Source: Syntrophaceae bacterium UBA6252 | GTDB taxonomy: Bacteria > Desulfobacterota > Syntrophia > Syntrophales > UBA6807 | Length of the DNA: 45,756 nucleotides | Direction: 5' to 3' | NCBI GenBank assembly: GCA_002441265.1 | Contig: DJVQ01000060.1 | Span: 1 to 45,756 of the forward strand | Part shown: piece after piece, positions 24,583-33,462 of the stretch | Numbering within the stretch: position 1 is the stretch's first letter | How the letters are laid out: each line of letters opens with the position of its first letter | Made by a program: the position numbers and the translations under genes | The notes under the pieces: generated by a model | The model's input: the letters and a program-made list of their open reading frames with translations, nothing else | What the model was told of the DNA's origin: nothing | Databases searched by the model: none

Positions 24583-25692
24583 ATGAAAAACCAGCAGGCG
24601 GTTCACCATCCCGAGAGACTCTATCGACATCTGGCGGAAACCCTTGCCCGGGGGGACAGGATCGCCCTGGCGACGGTGATTTCCCGGTCCGGGTCCGGCC
24701 CCCGGGAACCCGGCGCCGCCATGGCGGTGGGGATGAACGGCGATGTCCTGGGAACGGTCGGCGGAGGACTCCTGGAGGCGGAGATCCTTGTCCTGGCGGA
24801 AACGGTCCTCCAGTTGCGCCGTCCCGCCATCCGGACCTTTTCCCTCGACGGCCGGGAACTGTCGGAGGACGGGATGGTCTGCGGCGGGCGGATGGAAGTT
24901 CTCGTGGACTGCCTGGAAGGTCCGGCGGCGGCCCTCTTTCAGCGGATCGTCAGGAACCTCGACCTCGGACGCACCTGCAGGGTGGCGCGGTCCGTCGGGA
25001 CGGCGCCCGGCGGGGGGTCCGTGGAGACGGGTCTTGCCGTGGCGGACGAGGACGGATTTCATGCCGGGTCACTCGACCTGAGCCTTCCCGGGGTGGAAAA
25101 AAAGATTCTGGACGTTCATGGAACGGAACCTTTCCTCATCGAGGCGGGGCCCGTGCGGGTTTTCGTGGAGACCGCGGTTCCGCCGGACACGCTCTTTCTC
25201 TTCGGGGGAGGACACGTGGGGCGGGAACTCGCCCCTCTGGCCGCCCTTGCCGGGTTCCGGACGGTGGTCCTCGACGACCGCCGGGAGTTCACCGGCGAGG
25301 AACGGTTCCCCTTGGCGGCTAAGACCGTCGTCCTCGATTCCTACGAAAACTGCTGCGAGGGGCTGAACATCGGCCTGTCGGGGTATGTGGTCATCATGAC
25401 CCGCGGCCATGCCTTCGACCGGGATGTCCTTTTGTCGGCCCTGAAGACCCCCGCCCGGTACGTGGGGATGATCGCGAGCCGCCGGAAACGGGAGACCATC
25501 TTCCGGTCCCTCCTGGAGGAGGGGATCCCCGACGAAACCCTGGCGAAGGTCCACAGCCCCATCGGCCTCGACATCGGCGCCCGCACCCCCTTCGAGATCG
25601 CCGTCAGCATCGTCGCGGAGCTGATTGCCGTCCGCTCGGAGGCCGCCTCGCCCCCCCGCGCCGCCGGCGGAAGGAAGGACCGGGATTCGTGA
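24583..25692 (+). CDS. xdhC: XdhC-family molybdenum cofactor maturation protein
   Basis: 369 aa. XdhC binds the molybdenum cofactor, protects its sulfurated form and delivers it to the hydroxylase. The N-terminal CoxI domain shows RSGSGPREPGAAMAV, GTVGGGLLEAEI and MVCGGRMEVLVD (conserved cysteine). The C-terminal Rossmann domain shows LFLFGGGHVGRELAPLAALAGF, MTRGHAFD, YVGMIASRRKR and LDIGARTPFEIAVSI. It is transcribed divergently from the hydroxylase operon across 108 bp, a common arrangement for enzyme and maturase. Confidence 0.9.
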   Translation: MKNQQAVHHPERLYRHLAETLARGDRIALATVISRSGSGPREPGAAMAVGMNGDVLGTVGGGLLEAEILVLAETVLQLRRPAIRTFSLDGRELSEDGMVCGGRMEVLVDCLEGPAAALFQRIVRNLDLGRTCRVARSVGTAPGGGSVETGLAVADEDGFHAGSLDLSLPGVEKKILDVHGTEPFLIEAGPVRVFVETAVPPDTLFLFGGGHVGRELAPLAALAGFRTVVLDDRREFTGEERFPLAAKTVVLDSYENCCEGLNIGLSGYVVIMTRGHAFDRDVLLSALKTPARYVGMIASRRKRETIFRSLLEEGIPDETLAKVHSPIGLDIGARTPFEIAVSIVAELIAVRSEAASPPRAAGGRKDRDS

Positions 25693-25770
25693 CGGAAGAA
25701 AGGGCGGAGGGTCCGTTTTCGATGGAACGCCATGGGCCGCGTCTATCCGCGGTTTCGGGGTTTGCGGGAT

Positions 25771-25799
25771 TTGACAGAATCCTTTCGGTGCCGTAAAAG
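25771..25799 (+). promoter_or_regulatory. Sigma-70-like promoter for the GNAT/aminotransferase operon
   Basis: TTGACA at 25771-25776 and TAAAAG at 25794-25799, with the ideal 17-base spacer. Predicted start is about 25806, 39 bases before the first gene. Confidence 0.55.
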
Positions 25800-25844
25800 C
25801 CTTCAGTAAGAGAGGATGCGAATGTACTTCGGGGAAAATTCACG

Positions 25845-27173
25845 ATGAGCGCGGCAAACCGGGAACCGGACCCTGTCCTCGCCATGCAGCTGGAAGCCCG
25901 GCCGTCCTTCCTGAGCGTCGTCACGGGTTTCGTCGATTCGGCGGCCCGGGCCTTCGGGATGGGCCGGGAGGAAACCCTTAAAATCGGACTTGCCGCCGAG
26001 GAGATCTTTTCCGTCGCCTGCGAACGGATCTGCCCCGGGAAACCCGTGGACATCCGATGTCTCGACGGGAAGTATTTCATGGGGGTCGCGTTCCGCTTTC
26101 CCGTGTCGGCCCTGGACATGGGCGCCCTGAACATCACCGCCTCCGCCCGCTGCGACAGGGAGGAGGACCTCGAGGAAACGGGACTCATCCTCGCCTCCCG
26201 TTCCGTGGACCGCCTGAGGATCGACCCGGACGGGCGGAACCGTGTCCGCCTGTCCGTCGAGAAGGACAAAAGCTATCCTCCCGCGCCGGAGGAATCCCCC
26301 GCCCCCGCCGCCTTCCGGGGGACCGTCGCCACGGCGACGCCCGACGGGGAGACGTTGAAGCGTTACGTGATTCAGGCCTCACGCCTGTCCCCGGGACCGC
26401 TCCTGCCGGACTTCTTCCGATATCCCGGCAAGGTGGTCGACATGGCCGCCGCGGGGGACGTCCAGGCCGTCGTGGCCGCCGATGAGACCGGCCGCGTGGC
26501 CGGCGGCATCCTGTTCCGGTTTCTGACGGAACGGGTCGTGGAGATCCTGGGACCCCAGGTGTTCGACCCGCCGGCGACGGAGAAGGTCGCCGCCGACCTT
26601 CTGGACGCCTGCATCGCCAGGACGGCGAGAACGAAGGCCATCGGCCTCGTCAGCCTGACGGGCCTGCCCGGTCCGGTCCAGTCCCAGTTCGAATCCCTGG
26701 GCGCACTGACCCTGTTCGGGAAAGGAGGACGCGTATCGGAGCGGCCGGCCTGGTACCGCCTCCTTCACGAGGATCCCGGCTGCGTCGTCTGGACGGACGG
26801 CGCCCTCGGGGAGTTTCTTCAGGGGGAATACGGCCGCCTCTTTCTCGCCAGGGAAATCCGGGAAGTCCGGGATCTCGGGGAGACCCGTTCCGGTTCGTCC
26901 ATTTTCTCCGCCGAGGTGCACCGGGAGCGGTCGGAAGCGGTTCTACGGCCCCTGTGGCCGGGAGGCGACCTCGCGGCGAACCTGGAACGGCATGTCCGCT
27001 TTCTCGGGGAGGAGGGATTCCTCAACCTCCTCTTCGAACTCGACCTGGGCGTTTCCTGGCACGCCTCCCTCGTTCCCGTTCTCCTGGGCCGCGGCTTCAG
27101 GCCCGGGATGATCCTCCCCTTCGCCGGACAGGCGGACCTGGTGGTCTTTCAATATCATGGAACCGAACCTTGA
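25845..27173 (+). CDS. HATPase-like domain fused to GNAT-like protein, function unknown
   Basis: 442 aa. Residues ~10-140 look like an anti-sigma-factor-type HATPase (RsbW-like): VVTGFVDSAARAFGMGREETLKIGLAAEEIF, then a late GLILASRSVDRLRIDPDGRNRVRLSVEK. The N-box asparagine is not evident and no DxGxG is visible, so ATP binding may be lost. Residues ~165-300 resemble a GNAT core (DETGRVAGGILFRF). The C-terminal ~130 residues align with the end of the protein at 29509-30537: pattern EFLQGEYGRLF against TFLRRIYGRLD, and the last strand and helix. First gene of a four-gene operon; its end overlaps the aminotransferase start by 17 bases. A regulatory or modifying role is a guess. Confidence 0.6.
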   Translation: MSAANREPDPVLAMQLEARPSFLSVVTGFVDSAARAFGMGREETLKIGLAAEEIFSVACERICPGKPVDIRCLDGKYFMGVAFRFPVSALDMGALNITASARCDREEDLEETGLILASRSVDRLRIDPDGRNRVRLSVEKDKSYPPAPEESPAPAAFRGTVATATPDGETLKRYVIQASRLSPGPLLPDFFRYPGKVVDMAAAGDVQAVVAADETGRVAGGILFRFLTERVVEILGPQVFDPPATEKVAADLLDACIARTARTKAIGLVSLTGLPGPVQSQFESLGALTLFGKGGRVSERPAWYRLLHEDPGCVVWTDGALGEFLQGEYGRLFLAREIREVRDLGETRSGSSIFSAEVHRERSEAVLRPLWPGGDLAANLERHVRFLGEEGFLNLLFELDLGVSWHASLVPVLLGRGFRPGMILPFAGQADLVVFQYHGTEP

Positions 27174-28263
27174 GCGCCTCGTTCCCGCCTGCGTCCGGGA
27201 ATTCGAACCCTACATTCCAAGCAAGCCCGATCACGAACTGCGAAATCTCTACGGCTGCGATCGCCTGTACCGCCTGAACAACAACGAAAACCCCCTGGGG
27301 CCGCCGCCGGGCGCCCAGGAGATCATCCGGCGGTTTCCGCCCCCCCTGGGGGCCGTCTACCCCAGCGGCGACTCTTACGATCTCCGCGGGGAAATCGCCG
27401 CGTTCCACGGCATCCATCCCGACCAGGTCCTCGTGGGCAACGGCGCCAACGAGGTGATCACCTTCGTCATCAAGGCCTTCTGCGAACCGGGGGACAACAT
27501 CATCACCGCGGACAGGACCTTCGCCGTCTATGAATGGGTGGCCGTGTTTTCCGGGATCGAGGCGCGGGTCGTCCCGCTGAAGGAAGGTAGGTTCGACGGC
27601 CCGGCCATGCTGGATCGAATAGACGACGCCACGAAGGTGATCTTTCTTTGCAACCCGAACAACCCGACGGGGACCTACTGGTCCCGGGACACGCTCGTTG
27701 CCTTTCTCGAAGCGGTGGGAGGCCGGCAGATCGTGGTCGTCGACGAAGCCTACTTCGAATTCGTGGAGGCCGGGGATTACCCCGACGGGGTTTCCCTCGT
27801 CGGCGCGTACCCCAACGTCGTGGCGTTCAGGACCTTTTCCAAGATGTACGGGATCGCGGGACTGCGCATCGGCTACCTGGCGGGCGACCGGAACGTCGTC
27901 GACATGATCCGCAGGACCTGCGTCGTCTATTCCGTCAACGCCGTCGCCCAGGCGGCGGCCCTGGCCTGTCTCCGGGACGACACGGGACACATCGCCCGCA
28001 CCCGGGCACTGATGCGTCAAAGCAGGGCCTTTCTCCGGGAGGAACTGGGACGGATGGGCCTTCCCGTCATCTGCGGCGAGGGGAACTTCCTCATCGTGAA
28101 ACTGCCCGGCAGCGACACCCTGGCTTACCGGAAACTCATGCGCGAGGGGGTCATGATCCGGCCCATGACGGGGTTCCGCTATCCCAACCACATCCGCGTC
28201 ACCCTGGCCGGAATGGAGGCCATGGAGGCGTTCATCCGCGCCCTGAAGAAAATCCTGGCCTGA
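27157..28263 (+). CDS. Histidinol-phosphate aminotransferase-like class I/II aminotransferase
   Basis: 368 aa fold-type I PLP enzyme. Motifs: RLNNNENPLGPP, the NGANEVITF loop, CNPNNPTGTYW, VVVDEAYFEF and the PLP lysine segment FRTFSKMYGIAGLRIGY, all as in HisC. It is not in a histidine operon; its neighbours are two GNAT-like proteins and an MFS transporter, so the substrate may be another amino compound. Start ATG 27157 overlaps the upstream gene. Confidence 0.87.
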   Translation: MEPNLERLVPACVREFEPYIPSKPDHELRNLYGCDRLYRLNNNENPLGPPPGAQEIIRRFPPPLGAVYPSGDSYDLRGEIAAFHGIHPDQVLVGNGANEVITFVIKAFCEPGDNIITADRTFAVYEWVAVFSGIEARVVPLKEGRFDGPAMLDRIDDATKVIFLCNPNNPTGTYWSRDTLVAFLEAVGGRQIVVVDEAYFEFVEAGDYPDGVSLVGAYPNVVAFRTFSKMYGIAGLRIGYLAGDRNVVDMIRRTCVVYSVNAVAQAAALACLRDDTGHIARTRALMRQSRAFLREELGRMGLPVICGEGNFLIVKLPGSDTLAYRKLMREGVMIRPMTGFRYPNHIRVTLAGMEAMEAFIRALKKILA

Positions 28264-28275
28264 AAGGCAACGACC

Positions 28276-29475
28276 GTGGGCGACCCTTCCCCCCCGACCC
28301 GGCTTCTGACGTTCGAATTCCTCGCCCTGCTCGTCGTCATCCTGGCGGCCTTCTGCAATGTCAGCGTGTTCTACAGCTTCTACCACTACCTGGGGACCAT
28401 CGGCATCCCCCTTCCCTGGCGGGGCGTCCTGGTGGGACTGGAACCCATGTCGGCGTTTATCCTGCGGCTTTTCGTCCTTCCCTGGCTTCACGTTCGAAAC
28501 GCCACGACCGTCACCTTCGTTTCCCTCGTCCTCCTCATCGCGGCCTCCATCGCCTACCTTCAGGCGACCACCGTCCCCGCGCTGATCGTTCTTCGGATTT
28601 TCCACGGTGCGGTCTTCGTCCTCCTCACGTCGGCCGTCATCGCCCTCGTGGTGAACTTCATCCCCGGGGAGAAAAGCGGGCAGGGCTTCGGCATCCTCAG
28701 CGTCGCGACGATGATCCCCTACGCGGTGATTCCGCCCCTCTCCGAGGCACTCCTCCCCCGCGTGCGGAACGAGACGGACCTCTATGCCGCCGTTTCCCTC
28801 TTTTCCGTCGTGGCGATCGTTCTCCTCGTCGCCCTCCGGGGGCGGATCGGCCGGGCCGTCCAGGGGATGGACAGGGCTCTCCTGCGCCGTCCCTCCTTTG
28901 CCGAAATCCGGGAGAATTTCAGGATTCGCGCGGTATTTGTCCTGCTTGCCTCCGTCCTGCTCGTCTATCTCGCCCACGCGACCTTTTTCTATTTTTTGAA
29001 GGACCTCTTTTTCACGACCGGGTCGGGCGACGTGGGCCTCTTCTTCACGGTTTCCATGGTGGCCATGATCGCCGTCCGAGCGGCCGGCGCCCCGCTGTTT
29101 GACAGGATGAACAAGCTCCTCACGGTCCGGGCCGCCCTCGGATTCCTGGTCCCCTGCATCGTCCTCATGCCTTACGTCGCATCCCCGGCGGCATGCTGCA
29201 TCCTGGCGGCGGTTTACGGGGTTTCCATGGGCGTCATCCTGCCTCTTCTGAACGCCCTCCTCTTCTCGGCTTCCCCGCCGGCCCTGCGGGGCCTCAACAC
29301 GAACATGACCCTCTTCACCATGGATGTGGCCTATTTTCTCACGCCCTATCTCGGCGGGACGCTCGTCGCCCTGGGAGGAGGGTTTGACGTTCTCTTCCTC
29401 ATCGCCGCGGGGATCGTCGCCCTTGCCCTGTCGTTGTCCATGGCGCTCGCCCGCGGGCAGGGGAAGGGCCTTTGA
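28276..29475 (+). CDS. MFS transporter
   Basis: 399 aa with about 12 hydrophobic segments, for example LALLVVILAAFCNVSVF and the final AAGIVALALSLSMAL. There is no long periplasmic domain. The spacing of segments and the central loop with charged residues (RGRIGRAVQGMDRALLRR) fit the major facilitator superfamily. GTG 28276 follows GAAAGG by 8 bases and lies 12 bases after the aminotransferase stop. In this operon it probably exports or imports the compound handled by the aminotransferase and GNAT-like proteins; substrate unknown. Confidence 0.82.
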   Translation: MGDPSPPTRLLTFEFLALLVVILAAFCNVSVFYSFYHYLGTIGIPLPWRGVLVGLEPMSAFILRLFVLPWLHVRNATTVTFVSLVLLIAASIAYLQATTVPALIVLRIFHGAVFVLLTSAVIALVVNFIPGEKSGQGFGILSVATMIPYAVIPPLSEALLPRVRNETDLYAAVSLFSVVAIVLLVALRGRIGRAVQGMDRALLRRPSFAEIRENFRIRAVFVLLASVLLVYLAHATFFYFLKDLFFTTGSGDVGLFFTVSMVAMIAVRAAGAPLFDRMNKLLTVRAALGFLVPCIVLMPYVASPAACCILAAVYGVSMGVILPLLNALLFSASPPALRGLNTNMTLFTMDVAYFLTPYLGGTLVALGGGFDVLFLIAAGIVALALSLSMALARGQGKGL

Positions 29476-29508
29476 CCGTATTCGAATCCGGAAAGGAGGA
29501 ATGGGAAA

Positions 29509-30537
29509 GTGAAAGACTTTGACGAAAAAAAAGGTGCCGGGGGCGGCGAGCCGTTTGTCGTCGACGCTTTCCGTCCCGAAGACGGGGAAGGGATCGTCCG
29601 TCTCTTCCGGGCCGTATACGGCGAACACTACCCGATCCGGCTTTTCTATGACCCGGCGGCCCTCACGGAGGCCAACCGGGACGGCCGGTACTACTCCATC
29701 GTGGCCCGGACGGGCCGGGGGGAGGTCATCGGCGTGACCCACCTCTATCCGTCGTCGCCGTACCCGTCCCTCTACGAGAGCGGCGTCGGCCTGGTCCTGA
29801 AGGAGTACCGCAACGCGGGGGTGAACACGCGCCTCATGGCGTACCTCTTCGACGAGTTCGTTCCCCGGCGGCCCCACATCGAGGAGATCTTCGGCGAGGC
29901 GGTGTGCAACCATCCCTACACGCAGCGGGCAGCCGAACCGTTTCGCTTTATCGAAACGGGCATCGAAGCGGCCCTCATGCCCGCCGAAGCCTACACGCGG
30001 GAGAAAAGCGCCCCGGGCCGGGTGGCGACCCTCTGCGCGTTCCGGTGCTTTCGGCCGAAGCCGCACCGGGTGTACCTCCCGGCGGCGTACGAGACGTTCC
30101 TCCGCCGGATTTACGGGCGCCTCGACGACAGGCGGGACCTCGCCGTCTCCGGGGACCCCCTGCCCCCCGGACGGTCCACCCGGGCGGAGATGACCGTCTT
30201 CGATTTCGCCAAGGTGGCCCGCATCGCCGTCCGGGAGTCCGGGGCCGATCTCGGGACCTGCCTGGACCGCCTGGAAACGGAGGCCCGGGAAAAAGGCGTC
30301 ATGGTCTTCCAGGCCTGGCTCAACCTGGCCGAGCCCTGGGCGGGGAAGGCGGCGGAGGTCCTCCGGGAGGCGGGCTACTTCTTCGGGGGCCCGCTGCCGC
30401 GATGGTTCGACAGCGACGGCTTCCTCATGCAGAAGCTCCTTTGCCCTCCCGATTTCGAGGACATCGTTCTGCATGCCGATTTCGCAAAGGAACTCCTGGA
30501 ATTCATCCGGAAGGACAGGAGCGAGGTCGCTTCGTAA
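29509..30537 (+). CDS. GNAT-like protein with C-terminal conserved domain
   Basis: 342 aa. The N-terminal ~170 residues form a GNAT-type core: VVDAFRPEDGEGIVRLFRAVYG, RTGRGEVIGVTHLY and VGLVLKEYRNAGVNTRLMAY in place of the acetyl-CoA loop. The rest (HRVYLPAAYETFLRRIYGRL to the end) matches the C-terminal part of the operon's first protein but without its HATPase-like domain. GTG 29509 has AAAGGAGG 9 bases upstream. Substrate unknown. Confidence 0.7.
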   Translation: MKDFDEKKGAGGGEPFVVDAFRPEDGEGIVRLFRAVYGEHYPIRLFYDPAALTEANRDGRYYSIVARTGRGEVIGVTHLYPSSPYPSLYESGVGLVLKEYRNAGVNTRLMAYLFDEFVPRRPHIEEIFGEAVCNHPYTQRAAEPFRFIETGIEAALMPAEAYTREKSAPGRVATLCAFRCFRPKPHRVYLPAAYETFLRRIYGRLDDRRDLAVSGDPLPPGRSTRAEMTVFDFAKVARIAVRESGADLGTCLDRLETEAREKGVMVFQAWLNLAEPWAGKAAEVLREAGYFFGGPLPRWFDSDGFLMQKLLCPPDFEDIVLHADFAKELLEFIRKDRSEVAS

Positions 30538-30582
30538 GGGCGGGGTCCGGACCGGGCGGGCGCGGCCGCCGGCGGCCCGGCG

Positions 30583-30963
30583 TCACTCGTACCCGAGTTC
30601 GGCGAGCCGTTCCTCGTCGATCCCGAGGTAGTGGGCGATTTCGTGGACCACGGTGATCTCGATTTCCTCCTCCAGCTCCTCCTCGGTTTCGCAGGCTTCC
30701 TCGAGGGGTTCCTGGAAGAGGAAGATGGTGTCCGGGTACAGGGGGGGCTCGTTCATGGACCGTTCCAGGAGGGATGTGCCGTAATAGAGCCCGAGGAGGG
30801 TTTCGTCCGGGCCGTACCCCATTTCCTCGAGGAGTTCCGGCGACGGCCTGTCCTGGACGGTGATGAGGATGTTTTTCAGGTGCTCCCGGATCTCTTCGGG
30901 AATCCGCCGGATCGCCCGCTGGACGACCCTGTCGAATTCCCTGTTCCTTCGTTTCTTCTTCAA
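30583..30963 (-). CDS. Zincin-like metallopeptidase family protein
   Basis: 126 aa small protein with the zinc motif VVHEIAHYLGIDEERL (HExxH plus downstream acidic residues), typical of the minimal zincin family (PF06262-like). The FLFQEPLEEACETEEELEEEIEITV stretch just before it is very acidic. No signal peptide is visible, so it is probably cytoplasmic. It converges with the GNAT gene across a GC-rich 45-bp gap containing inverted repeats (for example GGTCCGGACC). Confidence 0.85.
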   Translation of the reverse strand: MKKKRRNREFDRVVQRAIRRIPEEIREHLKNILITVQDRPSPELLEEMGYGPDETLLGLYYGTSLLERSMNEPPLYPDTIFLFQEPLEEACETEEELEEEIEITVVHEIAHYLGIDEERLAELGYE

Positions 30964-31036
30964 GGGACGGCTCCTGTGGTGAATGACCGGGAAAAAAGCG
31001 TCGTTTCCTCCCGAACCCCGGATCGGTTTTTTATTC

Positions 31037-31098
31037 GTACGCCGCAGGGAGGAAGGATGACGGGCAACACAGCATGTGGACTTTTTACGAAGCCGTCA
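31037..31098. repeat. Dispersed inverted-repeat element, copy 3 (half)
   Basis: Aligns with bases 4140-4201 of copy 1, from one hairpin arm (GTACGC) to the terminal CTTTTTACGAAGCCGTCA. The other half is missing. Read on the minus strand, its tip TGA (31096-31098) is the stop codon of the HerA-like gene. Confidence 0.75.
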
Positions 31099-32547
31099 TT
31101 TCTTCCCGCCGAAAAAGGATCCCAATATGCCCCGGATGATCTGCCGGCCGATCTGGCTTCCGATGGCGTGGGCGGCGCTTTTCGCGGCGGCGCTGAAGAG
31201 GTCCCGCTTCGGTTCCTTAGCCCTGGCCCTGGAAGCCGCCTCCTCCGCTTCCTGCCTGGCCGTGGCCTCCGCCCGTTCCTTCAATTTTTCGTAGGCCGAT
31301 TCCCTGTCCACGGTTTTCTCGTAGAACCCGTGGAGGACGGAATCCCGGACGATGGCCCGGATCTCTTCCGGCGACAGGGGGGTGAGTGAACTCCTGGGCG
31401 GGAGGACGAATGCCCGTTCCACCGGTTCCGGCGCGCCCTTTCCGTCGAGCATGGAAAGGAGGGCTTCCCCGACGGCCAGTTCGGTGATGGCCTCCGTCAC
31501 GTTGACCGCCGGATTGGGCCGGAAGGTCTCCGCCGCCGCCCTGACGGCCCTCTGATCCCTGGGGGTGAAGGCCCGAAGGGCGTGCTGCACGCGGTTCCCG
31601 AGCTGTCCCAGGACGGGGTCGGCCAGATCCAGAGGGTTCTGGGTGACGAAATACACCCCTACCCCCTTGGAACGGATGAGCCGGACCACCTGCTCGATCT
31701 TCTCCTCCAGGGCGCTCGAGACGTCCTCGAAGAGAAGATGGGCCTCGTCGAAGAAGAAGACCATTTTCGGTTTCGGGGGGTCGCCCACCTCGGGGAGCAT
31801 CTCGAAAAGCTCGGAGAGAAGCCACAGGAGGAAGGTGGCGTACACCTTCGGGGACCGGATCAGCCGGTCGGCGAGGAGGATGTTGATCGTTCCCCTTCCC
31901 CGGCTGTCTGTCTGGAGGAGGTCCTCCATGGAAAGGGCGGGTTCCCCGAAGAAACGGTCCCCCCCTTGTTCCTCGAGAACGAGAAGGTTTCTCTGGATGG
32001 CGCCGACGCTGGCCCGTGAGACGTTTCCGTATTCGACCTTGAACCGGTCTGCGTTGTCTCCCACGAAAGCGGCCATGGCCCGGAGGTCCTTGAGGTCGAG
32101 CAGGAGGAGGCCGTTATCGTCGGCGATCCGGAACACGAGGCTTAGGACCCCGCTCTGGGTGTCGTTCAGGTTCAGGATCCGGCTAAGAAGGAGGGGGCCC
32201 ATCTCGGAGACCGTCGTCCGGACCGGGTGGCCCCGTTCGCCGAACACGTCCCAGAAAACGACGGGATATCCTTCGTATTGAAACCCTTCCAGGCCGAGGG
32301 CCGCGATCCGTTCCTCGATCTTTTTGTTCCCGCCGCCGGGGACGGCGACGCCCGTGAGGTCCCCCTTGACGTCGGAAAGAAAAACGGGAACGCCCATGTC
32401 GCTGAATCCCTCGGCGAGGACCCGCAGCGACACGGTTTTTCCCGTTCCCGTGGCTCCGGCGATGAGGCCGTGGCGGTTGGCCATCCGCGGCAGAAGATGG
32501 ACCTCCTTCGTACCCCGGGCGATCAGGAGCGTGTCCATTCCGTTCAT
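31096..32547 (-). CDS. HerA/YjgR-like ATPase (DUF853)
   Basis: 483 aa. Walker A is LIAGATGTGKTVSL, Walker B VFFFDEAHLLFED, followed by YFVTQNPLDLADPVLGQLGNRVQHALRAFTP, all typical of the DUF853 branch of HerA-type DNA translocases. Family members are widespread and poorly characterised. The C-terminus is an Ala/Arg/Glu-rich helix (coiled-coil-like) and then a Gly-rich tail. The gene lies 19 bases after the glyoxalase-Bcp gene, and its stop is provided by repeat copy 3. Confidence 0.87.
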   Translation of the reverse strand: MNGMDTLLIARGTKEVHLLPRMANRHGLIAGATGTGKTVSLRVLAEGFSDMGVPVFLSDVKGDLTGVAVPGGGNKKIEERIAALGLEGFQYEGYPVVFWDVFGERGHPVRTTVSEMGPLLLSRILNLNDTQSGVLSLVFRIADDNGLLLLDLKDLRAMAAFVGDNADRFKVEYGNVSRASVGAIQRNLLVLEEQGGDRFFGEPALSMEDLLQTDSRGRGTINILLADRLIRSPKVYATFLLWLLSELFEMLPEVGDPPKPKMVFFFDEAHLLFEDVSSALEEKIEQVVRLIRSKGVGVYFVTQNPLDLADPVLGQLGNRVQHALRAFTPRDQRAVRAAAETFRPNPAVNVTEAITELAVGEALLSMLDGKGAPEPVERAFVLPPRSSLTPLSPEEIRAIVRDSVLHGFYEKTVDRESAYEKLKERAEATARQEAEEAASRARAKEPKRDLFSAAAKSAAHAIGSQIGRQIIRGILGSFFGGKK

Positions 32548-32566
32548 GCCTTTTCCTCCCGGCGCG

Positions 32567-33439
32567 TCAGCTTTCGACGGCCTTCAGGGCCAAAGGAACC
32601 GTGTCCTTCGGGCTTACCTTGTACCAGACCCCGGCGAGGGCGCCCCCTTCGTCGATCAGAAAGGACGACCGGACCATGCCGACGGACGTCTTTCCGCAGC
32701 GGGTCTTTTCGGCCCAGGTCCCGTAGGCGCCGGACACGGCGTGGTCCCTGTCGGAAAGGAGGGGGAACCCCAGACGGTTCTTCTCGTCGAATTTTCTGAG
32801 CGCCCCGGGGCTGTCGGGGCTCACCCCGATGGCGGATACGCCCCTCGCCTCCAATTCCTTCCGGGCGTCCCGCACCGACAACGCCTGGGTGGTGCACCCG
32901 GATGTCCCCGCCCGGGGGTAGAAGTAAAGAAGGACCTTCCTTCCCCGGAAATCCGCGAGGCGAACCTTTTTCCCCTGCTGGTCCTCGAGTTCGAAATCGG
33001 GGGCCCTGTCTCCTTTTTTCAGCACGGCCATGGCGGGTTCTCCTTTCCTTTCCTTCCGCTCGATGAAATGCCACAGGTACCCGTCGGGGTCCCTGAGGGA
33101 GAGGGTCCGGGCGTTCCACGGCTGGTCCTCCGGTTCGGGAATGTCCACGCCCATGCGAAGGGCGGCATCGTGGATCCGGAGGACGTCCCGGACATCGAGG
33201 GAGCATTCCGCCGTTCCGGCGGTGACGACCCGGCCCGCTTTCCGGAGACCCACGGCGTTCTCCCCGGCGAAGACCTCCGCGTACTCCGGCGGATCCTCTC
33301 CGGTCCAGCAATCGACGATTTCCCGGTTCTTCCCGTCCCAGAAACCGCTGAACCCGAATCCCAGGACCTCCGTGTAAAATTCGACGCTTCTCGCCACGTC
33401 GGTGACGAGAAGGGTCATCTGAATGCGTCCGTTGAACAT
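32567..33439 (-). CDS. Glyoxalase-fold (VOC) domain fused to Bcp peroxiredoxin
   Basis: 290 aa from ATG 33439. Residues ~5-125 are a VOC domain (MTLLVTDVARSVEFYTEVLGF ... LRDPDGYLWHFIE). Residues ~137-290 are a Bcp-type thiol peroxidase: KKGDRAPDFELEDQQGKKVRLADFRG, YFYPRAGTSGCTTQALSVRD (peroxidatic cysteine) and GVSPDSPGALRKF. An internal ATG at 33031, preceded by AAAGGAG, starts exactly at the Bcp domain and would give a normal 154-aa Bcp. The gene may therefore make both a fusion and a free Bcp, or represent two genes fused by loss of a stop. Alternative upstream start: TTG 33487. Confidence 0.82.
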   Translation of the reverse strand: MFNGRIQMTLLVTDVARSVEFYTEVLGFGFSGFWDGKNREIVDCWTGEDPPEYAEVFAGENAVGLRKAGRVVTAGTAECSLDVRDVLRIHDAALRMGVDIPEPEDQPWNARTLSLRDPDGYLWHFIERKERKGEPAMAVLKKGDRAPDFELEDQQGKKVRLADFRGRKVLLYFYPRAGTSGCTTQALSVRDARKELEARGVSAIGVSPDSPGALRKFDEKNRLGFPLLSDRDHAVSGAYGTWAEKTRCGKTSVGMVRSSFLIDEGGALAGVWYKVSPKDTVPLALKAVES

Positions 33440-33462
33440 GATCGACCCGTAAAATCGTTCTC

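Noticed and set aside
27097..30474. A 1,125-codon open frame on the minus strand
   Set aside because: It lies opposite four well-supported genes with overlapping starts and stops, and its composition (His/Gly/Asp/Val-rich runs) is that of an antisense shadow in GC-rich DNA.
30538..30582. GC-rich inverted repeats between convergent genes as a strong terminator
   Set aside because: Inverted repeats such as GGTCCGGACC are present, but no T-run follows on either strand.
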